A stretch of DNA of 7,365 nt from positions 1-7,365 of the forward strand of contig SKSP01000218.1 in assembly GCA_007122945.1 (NCBI GenBank), in the 5' to 3' direction. Source of the stretch: Ilumatobacteraceae bacterium. Lineage in GTDB: Bacteria > Actinomycetota > Acidimicrobiia > Acidimicrobiales > Ilumatobacteraceae. The notes below the pieces were generated by a model that was not told where the DNA came from, made no database searches, and saw nothing but the letters and a program-made list of their open reading frames with translations. This document shows positions 1 to 6,800 of the stretch, piece after piece. The translations under genes and the position numbers were made by a program. Each line of letters begins with the position of its first letter. Within the stretch, counting starts at the first letter, position 1.

Positions 1-918
1 CTCGACGCGGCGCTGATCGACGCCGCTGCCGAGGCCGGTGCCGAGCTGCGGTGGGAGACCGCCGGCGAGCCCGTGCTCGACGACGTCGGCCGGGTCGTCG
101 GCCTCCGCGCCGGCGACGAGTCGGTGCGCGCGGACCTGGTGGTCGCGGCGACCGGCGCCCCGGGCAAGGTGGCCCGGATGCTGGGCGCCGAGCGGGTCGC
201 CGACGAGCCGTTCGGGCTCGCCATCCGGGCGTACGTCGAGAGCCCCCGGCACGCCGACCGGCACCTCGAGGCGTGCCTCACCCTGACCGACGAGACCGGG
301 ACGGCGGTGCCCGGTTACGGCTGGATGTTCCCGGCCGGTGACGGCACCGTCAACATCGGCGTCGGCGCCCTCTCCACGATGAAGAGCTTCAAACAGCTCA
401 ACTTGAACTCGCTGCTCGACAGCTACCGAGCGTTGGTGTCGGACTCCTGGGGTGTGGGGCCGTACCTCGACCGGCCGCGGGCGTGGCGGTTGCCGATGAG
501 CACCGTGCGTCGGCACGGACCGGGCTGGGTCGCGATCGGCGACGCCGCCGGGCTGGTGAACCCGATGAACGGCGAGGGCATCGACTACGGCCTCGAGTCC
601 GGGATGCTCGCCGCCGAGCTGTTCCTCGACGATCCCGCCACGGCGCCGGCCCGGTACGACGTCGAGATCGGCGAGCGGTTCGACCGCTTCTTGCGCACCG
701 GTCGCCGGTTCGCCTTCCTGATCGGCCACCCGTGGATCCTCCGGTCGGGCCTGCGGGTGGCGGTCGGCACCGATGCCGTCGCCAAGATCACGTTGCAGGT
801 GATGGGCAACCTCGTCGACTCGGCGACGCCCGGTGCCGCCGGTCGGGTGCTGCGCCTCGCCGACCGCGGGCTCGCCGTCGCCGATCCGTTGCTGCGTCGC
901 ACGCGCGCCGCTGCCTGA
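1..918 (+). CDS. Geranylgeranyl reductase family FAD-dependent oxidoreductase (menaquinone reductase MenJ-like), 5'-truncated by window edge
   Basis: The reading frame is open from base 1 to a TGA at 916-918, so 305 residues of the C-terminal part are visible. The N-terminal Rossmann FAD-binding segment (GxGxxG) lies outside the window. Visible residues about 105-118 hold GYGWMFPAGDGTVNIGVG, typical of geranylgeranyl reductases. Residues about 175-195 hold the second FAD-contacting motif (GWVAIGDAAGLVNPMNGEGI), which is diagnostic for this group of the p-hydroxybenzoate-hydroxylase-like fold. Known family members saturate isoprenoid double bonds: archaeal lipids, chlorophyll phytyl chains, or the beta-isoprene of menaquinone (mycobacterial MenJ). 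In an actinomycete the menaquinone role is the likeliest, but this is inference from the host guess. Residues about 45-55 read DLVVAATGAPG where many relatives have a GADG-type motif. The next gene follows after 10 bases on the same strand. The family call is strong; the exact substrate is not determined. Confidence 0.88.
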   Translation, partial: LDAALIDAAAEAGAELRWETAGEPVLDDVGRVVGLRAGDESVRADLVVAATGAPGKVARMLGAERVADEPFGLAIRAYVESPRHADRHLEACLTLTDETGTAVPGYGWMFPAGDGTVNIGVGALSTMKSFKQLNLNSLLDSYRALVSDSWGVGPYLDRPRAWRLPMSTVRRHGPGWVAIGDAAGLVNPMNGEGIDYGLESGMLAAELFLDDPATAPARYDVEIGERFDRFLRTGRRFAFLIGHPWILRSGLRVAVGTDAVAKITLQVMGNLVDSATPGAAGRVLRLADRGLAVADPLLRRTRAAA

Positions 919-928
919 GCCGCGACCC

Positions 929-1735
929 GTGGAGCGCCCGACGGCTACCGTGCGCCACGTGGCGAGCGAGCGCATCGGCTTCGGCATCGACATCGGGGGG
1001 ACCGGGATGAAGGCCGCCCCGGTCGACCTCACGACCGGTGAGCTCGCCGCCGACCGGTACCGCATCGACACGCCCCGACCGGCCGAGCCGGCGGCGATGG
1101 CCGAGATCGTCGTCGAGCTGGTGCGTCACTTCGACTGGACGGGCCCGGTCGGTGTGGCCCTGCCGACCATCGTCCGCAACGGCGTCGTGCGCAGCGCGGC
1201 GAACATCTCCGACACCTGGATCGGTGTCGACGCCGACGCGCTGTTCACCGGGCTGCTCGGCCAGGAGGTCGCCGTGCTGAACGACGCCGACGCCGCCGGC
1301 GTGGCCGAGATGCGTTACGGAGCCGGTCGCGGTCGTGACGGTGTCGTCATCGTGCTCACGTTCGGGACCGGCATCGGCTCGGGGTTCTTCGTCGACGGTC
1401 GGCTCGCCGCCAACAGCGAGCTGGGCCACCTCGAGATCGACGGGTTCGACGCCGAGGTCCGGGCGGCGGCGAGCGCCCGCCAGCGCGAGAACCTGTCGTG
1501 GGACGACTGGGCCACCGAGCGGGTGCAGCGCTATCTCGACGTCGTCGTGGCCCTGTTCTCGCCGGCGCTCGTCATCGTCGGTGGCGGTGCCAGCAAGAAG
1601 CCGGACCGGTGGGTGCCGTTGCTCGACGTCGACACCGAGATCGCGGTCGCGTCGATGGCGAACAACGCCGGCATCGTCGGCGCCGCGCTGATGGCCCCGG
1701 GTGGGCCGGGCGCGTCAGGCGCGCTCGTCGACTGA
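929..1735 (+). CDS. ppgK: Polyphosphate glucokinase (ROK family)
   Basis: A cytoplasmic sugar kinase that phosphorylates glucose to glucose-6-phosphate using inorganic polyphosphate (mycobacterial homologues also use ATP). Numbering from GTG 929 (268 residues, close to the roughly 265 of the mycobacterial enzyme): phosphate-binding GFGIDIGGTGMK at 17-28; WIG at 97-99; NDADAAG at 118-124, whose D119 is the expected catalytic base; LTFGTGIGSG at 143-152; ELGHLE at 164-169. The ROK zinc motif CxCGxxGC is absent, as in known PPGKs, and the sequence runs colinear with the mycobacterial protein as I recall it, including the C-terminal NNAGIVGAALMA. The start is uncertain: GTG 929, GTG 950 and GTG 959 are all in frame and none has a good Shine-Dalgarno. 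I chose 929 on family length; 959 would suit a leaderless transcript. It lies 10 bases after the reductase gene, and its last 21 bases overlap the convergent antiporter gene. Confidence 0.9.
   Translation: MERPTATVRHVASERIGFGIDIGGTGMKAAPVDLTTGELAADRYRIDTPRPAEPAAMAEIVVELVRHFDWTGPVGVALPTIVRNGVVRSAANISDTWIGVDADALFTGLLGQEVAVLNDADAAGVAEMRYGAGRGRDGVVIVLTFGTGIGSGFFVDGRLAANSELGHLEIDGFDAEVRAAASARQRENLSWDDWATERVQRYLDVVVALFSPALVIVGGGASKKPDRWVPLLDVDTEIAVASMANNAGIVGAALMAPGGPGASGALVD
946..951 (+). promoter_or_regulatory. Possible -10 element for leaderless ppgK
   Basis: TACCGT fits the actinobacterial TANNNT -10 consensus and ends 7 bases before the in-frame GTG at 959, about the distance at which transcription would begin on the start codon. 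No convincing -35 is visible. Such hexamers occur by chance, so this is only a candidate, relevant because no ppgK start has a Shine-Dalgarno. Confidence 0.2.
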
Positions 1736-2866
1736 TGCATCGCCCGCCGGTTCGCCCACCGGGTCGTCCGCCGCGCGGCGTACCGATCGTCGTCGCCACT
1801 CGCGCCCGAACAGCACCGCGAACGTGATCAACGTCAGCGGCACCACGAATCCGATCATCGCCGCCCCGTAGCCGGTGCGCAGCGGGTGGTCGGTCGCATC
1901 GAGCACGAGCCACGCGAGATAGGCGCCGTAGAAGGCCAGGAACACGGCGCCCTCCCATCGGTCGAGCGCGTAGCCGGTGAAGAACAGCGGGAGGCAGGCG
2001 ACCGAGGCGGCGATCATCACCGGTAGGTCGATCGTCAGCGCGCCGTCGGGGATCGGGATCCCGCTCGGGGCGACCATCGCCGTCACGCCGAGCACGGCGA
2101 GCAGGTTGAACAGGTTCGAGCCGATGGCGTTGCCGACGGCGATGTCGCGCTCGCCGCGCGCGGCGGCGAGGATGGACGTCGCGATCTCGGGCAGCGACGT
2201 CCCCACGGCGACGACGGTGAGCCCGATCACGAGCTGGCTGACGCCGAGCGACTCGGCGATGTCGGTCGCCGCGACCACGAGCGCCTGCGAGCCGACCACG
2301 AGCAGGGCGAGGCCCCCGAGCACGAACCCGACGTCGGTGAACGGCGACGTGGCGCGCAGCTTCTCGTGACGGAGCGCCTCGGCGTACTCGACGACGATCG
2401 AGGTGGACGAGTCGCGGATCGCGCCGAGCACCGTCCACACGAGATAGGCGGCGAGCAGGGCGAGCAGGACCAATCCCTCGCCGCGGCCGATCGTGCCGTT
2501 CAGGCCGAGCACCAGCACGAGCACCGACACCCCGATCACGATCGGGACGTCGATCCGCACGATGCGCTGTGCCACCGCCAGGCTCCCGCCGACGAGCGCC
2601 GACAGCCCGAGTACGAGCAGGACGTTGGCGATGTTGCTCCCGACCACGTTGCCGAGCGCGATGTCGGCCTCGTCCGCGAACGTCGCGCCGACGCTCACCG
2701 CGAGCTCGGGCGCACTCGTGCCGAACGCGACGACGGTCAACCCGATCACGATCGGCGACATCCCGGTGCGCGCGGCGAGCCGGGCGGCGCCACGGACGAG
2801 GGCCTCAGCCCCTCCGACGAGGGCGACGACGCCGACCGCGAACAGCACGACGGTGAGCGGTGTCAT
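1715..2866 (-). CDS. Sodium/calcium exchanger family membrane protein (CaCA family, YrbG-like)
   Basis: An inner-membrane cation antiporter of 383 residues, presumably exporting Ca2+ against Na+ or H+. The family's inverted duplication is clear. Repeat alpha-1 has GLTVVAFGTSAPE at about 42-54, then GNVVGSNIAN at 72-81. Repeat alpha-2 has GLTVVAVGTSLPE at about 215-227, then GNAIGSNLFN at 245-254. E54 and E227 correspond to the ion-binding glutamates of the archaeal exchanger NCX_Mj (E54, E213). N81 matches its N81, but N254 stands where NCX_Mj has D240. About ten hydrophobic segments are visible. A hydrophilic loop (about 150-178) joins the halves, and the C-terminus is a charged cytosolic-type tail after an Arg cluster (about 355-364). 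It is longer than E. coli YrbG (about 325). The ATG at 2866-2864 lies directly after the predicted TM1-less region and overlaps the YihY stop as ATGA. No strong ribosome site precedes it, so translation is probably coupled. The transported ions are inferred from the family only. Confidence 0.92.
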   Translation of the reverse strand: MTPLTVVLFAVGVVALVGGAEALVRGAARLAARTGMSPIVIGLTVVAFGTSAPELAVSVGATFADEADIALGNVVGSNIANVLLVLGLSALVGGSLAVAQRIVRIDVPIVIGVSVLVLVLGLNGTIGRGEGLVLLALLAAYLVWTVLGAIRDSSTSIVVEYAEALRHEKLRATSPFTDVGFVLGGLALLVVGSQALVVAATDIAESLGVSQLVIGLTVVAVGTSLPEIATSILAAARGERDIAVGNAIGSNLFNLLAVLGVTAMVAPSGIPIPDGALTIDLPVMIAASVACLPLFFTGYALDRWEGAVFLAFYGAYLAWLVLDATDHPLRTGYGAAMIGFVVPLTLITFAVLFGREWRRRSVRRAADDPVGEPAGDASVDERA

Positions 2867-3789
2867 GCCGACGCCCGTTCGTCGCGTCCGCGGTCGTCGT
2901 GGTCGCTCGCATCCCGGTCGTGGCGGCGGGATCGGATCCGGGTGCGGCCCGCGATGATCATCTCGCGGGTGATCCGTCCCGGCGCGCGCACCACGTCGTG
3001 GCGATGGGCGATCACGCCGTTGATCTCGGCGCCGAGGAGGAGCACGAGGCTGACGAGCCACAGCCATGTGAACCCCAGCAGCAGACCGCCGATCGTGCCG
3101 ACGATCTGGTTGCCCGTGCCGGCGATCTGCACGTACCACCCGAACCCGATCGTCATCACGAGCCAGCCGAGGGCGGTGAACATGGCGCCCGGGAGGTCGT
3201 AGTACCACGGGGTCCGGTGGTGCGGTCCGACGTGGTACACGGCGCCCGCCCACGCGACCAGCACGACGAACGCACCGACCGAGCCGACCCAGGTCGGCAC
3301 CCCGACGGACCGGAGGGCGAGCCACCCGGCGATGCTGCCGACCATCGTGACGATCGTGCCGAGCGCCAACGCGACGGCGATGATCCGCGTGCTGAGGAAC
3401 GACCGTCGGTCGACCACGCTGTACGCCGTGTCGAGCGCGCGCAGGAGGCCGCCGAAGCCGCGCGCGATCGTGACGATGGCAACCGCGATCGAGAGGCTCA
3501 GCAGCCCGGTGCGCTGCACGAACAGGTCCTCGACGTTGCGCCGGACCGCGGCGGACTCGGTGGCGAACGCCGTCTCGAGGAGACCGACGATCGCGTCCTG
3601 GAGTGCTCGCGACGTGTCCGGGCCGAGGAACGACGCCGAGGCGACGGCGGCCAGCATCGCGGCCGGGAGGCTGAGCAGCAACCAGAAGGTCACGCCCGCG
3701 GCGACGTCGAGCAGACGGTCGTGACGGACCTCGTTGACGACGTCGACCACGAACCTCCACGTCGCGTGGAGTGGGCGCGGTCGGCTCAT
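2863..3789 (-). CDS. YihY/virulence factor BrkB family membrane protein
   Basis: An integral inner-membrane protein of 308 residues with six predicted helices at about 32-56, 96-118, 134-158, 166-186, 198-221 and 229-260. Family hallmarks are the P-WYYDLPGA stretch (about 194-202), followed by GW--M-IGFGWYVQ (208-221) and the last-helix signature ending in LLLGAEINGVI (about 250-260). The GAE-N motif is characteristic of BrkB/YihY proteins. The family was once annotated as ribonuclease BN, which is considered wrong; its molecular function is not well established. After the last helix comes a long hydrophilic tail (about 261-308), very rich in Arg, Asp and His towards its end. I chose ATG 3789, which gives a short cytosolic N-terminus; an in-frame GTG at 3819 would add ten residues. 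The TGA stop overlaps the antiporter ATG by 4 bases, and the upstream oxidoreductase ends 67 bases before this start, so all three are probably co-transcribed. Confidence 0.88.
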   Translation of the reverse strand: MSRPRPLHATWRFVVDVVNEVRHDRLLDVAAGVTFWLLLSLPAAMLAAVASASFLGPDTSRALQDAIVGLLETAFATESAAVRRNVEDLFVQRTGLLSLSIAVAIVTIARGFGGLLRALDTAYSVVDRRSFLSTRIIAVALALGTIVTMVGSIAGWLALRSVGVPTWVGSVGAFVVLVAWAGAVYHVGPHHRTPWYYDLPGAMFTALGWLVMTIGFGWYVQIAGTGNQIVGTIGGLLLGFTWLWLVSLVLLLGAEINGVIAHRHDVVRAPGRITREMIIAGRTRIRSRRHDRDASDHDDRGRDERASA

Positions 3790-3790
3790 C

Positions 3791-3821
3791 GCCGTCCACT
3801 CTACGAAGCGGACGTCCACTC
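3791..3821 (-). repeat. Pair of 11-bp direct repeats just upstream of the YihY-family gene
   Basis: On the + strand GCCGTCCACTC (3791-3801) and GACGTCCACTC (3811-3821) match at 10 of 11 positions and start exactly 20 bases apart, about two helical turns. They sit in the short gap between the oxidoreductase stop and the YihY ATG, the nearer copy immediately next to the start. Same-face spacing would suit a tandem operator, but no regulator is known and the copies are short. Confidence 0.35.
3798..3803 (-). promoter_or_regulatory. Possible -10 element for the YihY-family gene
   Basis: Read on the - strand, TAGAGT fits TANNNT and ends 8 bases before the ATG at 3789. This could give a leaderless or very short-leader transcript separate from the upstream oxidoreductase gene. 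No -35 at proper spacing is recognisable, and it overlaps the direct repeat. Weak candidate only. Confidence 0.2.
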
Positions 3822-3856
3822 GCCGTGGGTTCCGCGTGCGGCGCAGCGTGCGCTCG

Positions 3857-6800
3857 TCAGCCGAGCGCGGCCAGGCGCTCGGCGAGCTCCGCCCGGTAGT
3901 CGGCGGCGCGCCGCAGCTTCAGCGACTCGAAGCCGCGCACCTGGTCGGGGAGCTCGGCGATCGCCGTCAGCTCGGCGTGGTCGTCGGGCGTCAGTCGCTC
4001 GCAGAGCCGATCGACGGCGTCGAGGTACTCGGGGATCATCGCCCGCTCGACACGGCGGACCGCGTCCCAGCGGAACGGGTCGAGGGGGGTGTTGCGGAGG
4101 CCCTTGGCGGCGCGGAGCAGACGCATCGTCGGCCGGGCCGTCCTCCGGAGCTTCAGCTTGCGCTGCATCCCGAGCCGGCGCAGCATCGGCGGGTGCAGGT
4201 GCAGCGTGACCTTGGTGCGCGGACCGCCGACCGCCTCGTAGCCGGCGCGTGACTCCTCGAGCAGCAGCAGGCGGGCGACCTCGTACTCGTCCTTGTAGGT
4301 CATCAGCTTGTGGAGGTTCCGGGCGACGGTGGTGGTGAACGACTCGCCGAACGTCGTGCCGTCGGGGTCGATCGCCCGCTCCGCGTCTCGGGCGCGGTCG
4401 ACGGCGCGGCGGAAACGACGGGCGTGGCGCTCCGAGCGGGAGTCGGCGAGGTCGTCGGCGAGGCGGTCGATCAGCTCGTCGACCGTCTCGACCGGTGGTG
4501 CGGTGGCCACCCCGGCGGCGCGGTGGACCTCGTCGGGTTCGACCGCCCAGCGACGGCCCCAACGGAATGCCGCGAGGTTGCGTTCGACGGCGACGCCGTT
4601 GAGCTCGATCGCCCGCTCGATCGACGCCGGGTCGACCGGGACGGCGCCGGCCTGCACGGCGACGCCGAGCGTGAGGACGTTCGCCGTGGTGGACCCGCCG
4701 AACAACCCGTCGGTGATCGCCGCGGCGTCGAGGTAGCGGTTCTCGTCGGGCCGCGACACCTCGTCCATCCGGGCCCGCAGGTCGTCGATCGACGGGAACG
4801 GCGTGTCGGGGTGGGTGACCATCTCGCCGGTCGGCACGGCGGTCGTCGCCGCCACGACCACGGTGCGGTCGGGTGCGGCACCGGCGCGGTGTGTGTCGGA
4901 CGCCGCGACGAGCAGGTCGAAGCCGAGCAGGCAGTCCACTCCGGCGGCGGTGGCGTGGTTCGACGCCGTGGGTTCGCCGGTCGTGATCCGCAGGTCGCTG
5001 ACGACCGGCCCGGCCTTCTGCGACAGTCCGGTCTGGTCGAGGCCGCGCACCGATCGACCGTCGAGCATCGCGGCGGTGCCGAGGATCTGGCTGACCGTGA
5101 CCACCCCGGTGCCGCCGATGCCCGAGAGCCGAACGGTGAAGCGGTCGGGATCGACGATCGGGGTCGGGACCGGGAGGTCGTCGGTCGCGACGGCGTCGTT
5201 GGCGGCGCGCGCCTTGGCCCGGCGCTTCGCCGCGCGGGAGTCGTCGTCGGCCACCGTCACGGTGGCGAACGACGGGCAGTCGCCGCGCAGGCATGACAGG
5301 TCGAAGTTGCAGCTCGTCTGGTGGATGTGGGTCTTGCGCCCCCACGGCGTGTCGAGAGGCTGCACCGACAGGCAGTTGCTCACGTCGCCGCAGTCCCCGC
5401 AGCCCTCGCACACCCGCTCGTTGATGACGACCCGGAAGCCGGGCGTCGGCAGCAGGCCGCGGCTGCGGGCCCGCCGGTTCTCCGCCGCGCACGCCTGATC
5501 GTGCAGCAGGACGGTGGTGCCGGCGATCGCGGCGAGCGTGCGCTCGGCCTCGGCGTAGCGGGTGCGGTCCCACACGTCGACCCCGGCGGGGAACGTGTCC
5601 GGCCCGTACCGGGTCACGTCGTCGGAGGTCACGATGACCCGGCTGACGCCCTCGAGCAGGAGCATGCGCACGATGTCGCCGACGCCGCGCTGGCCGGCCG
5701 GGTCCTGCCCGCCGGTCATCGCGACGGTGCCGTTGTGGAGCAGCTTGTAGGTGATGTCGACGCCCGACGCGACCGCGGCCCGGATGGCGAGCGAACCCGA
5801 GTGGAAGAACGTCCCGTCGCCGAGGTTCTGGACCATGTGGTCGCGCTCGACGAACGGGGCGATGCCGATCCACTGGGCGCCCTCGCCGCCCATCGCCGTC
5901 AGCCCGATCAGGTTCCCGATCCGCTCGGGGTCCATCAGGGCGACCATCGCGTGGCAGCCGATGCCGCCGCCGACCAGCGTGTCGGCGTCGGCCCGGGTGC
6001 TCGTGTTGTGGGGGCACCCGCTGCAGTAGTATGGCGCCCGGTTGACGGTGAGCGGGATGCGCGAGCGGCGGGGCGGCTCGGGGAGCGGTCGGAGGCGGTC
6101 GGCGACGCGGGTGCCGAGGCGTCGGTGCAGCGGCTCGCGCAGGCGGTCCGCGTCGAGCGTCCCGAACCCCGGCACGAGCGGCCCGCCGTCGAGGTCGTTC
6201 CGGCCGGTGATCCGCGGTCGGTCGACGGCGTCGTACAGCGCTTCGCGGATCAGGCGCTCGAGGGTCGGGTTCTTCTCCTCGACGACGAGCACCTCGTCGA
6301 GCCCGTCGGCGAACTCGCGCACCTGGTGGGCGTCGACGGGCACCGGCATCAGCAGGTGGAACAGTCGGATGCCGGCGCGCCGCAGGTCGTCGTCGGTGGC
6401 GAACCCGAGCAGCTCGAGCGCCTCGCGGACCTCGTGGAACGTGTGCCCGCTGGCGGCGATGCCGATCCAGTCGTCGCCGCTGCGGACCGTGACCCGGTTC
6501 AGCCCGTTGATCACGCCGTAGCGGCGGACCAGCTCGGAGCGCACCTCGACGAACTCGCGCTCCATGTCGAGCGTGTACGGCGCGATCAGCCGGCCGCTCG
6601 GGTGGGGACGGAACGGCACACCGTCGAGGTGCATCACGGGCATCTCCGGGAGGATGCGATCGGGGTGCACGTCGATCGTGCCGGTCCCGTCGGCGACGGG
6701 GGTGACGATCTTCAGCCCGGCCCAGAGCCCGCTCGCCCGCGACAGGGCGATCGCGTGGCGGGCGAGGTCGAGCGCCTCTTGCACGTCGCCGGGGAACAGC

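Noticed and set aside
833..928. ATG at 833 as ppgK start, giving 300 residues.
   Set aside because: It would overlap the reductase by 86 bases, and the added residues are a shadow of its C-terminus; family length fits a start near 929-959.
1747..1762. Inverted repeat CCGGT-N6-ACCGG just after ppgK, plus the 12-bp palindrome at 1769-1780, as terminators.
   Set aside because: Short stems inside the antiporter coding sequence, with no T-rich tract; such palindromes are common by chance at this GC content.
2867..3799. N-terminal extension of the antiporter frame to 3799, giving 694 residues.
   Set aside because: The extension is the out-of-frame shadow of the YihY gene and is Arg-rich without membrane segments. 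The antiporter begins at ATG 2866, right before its first helix.
4310..5296. Long + strand open frames antisense to the Ior gene (also 2860-4209 and 2366-3202).
   Set aside because: Low-complexity Arg/Asp/Gly-rich translations with no domain signatures, opposite genes with clear family motifs.
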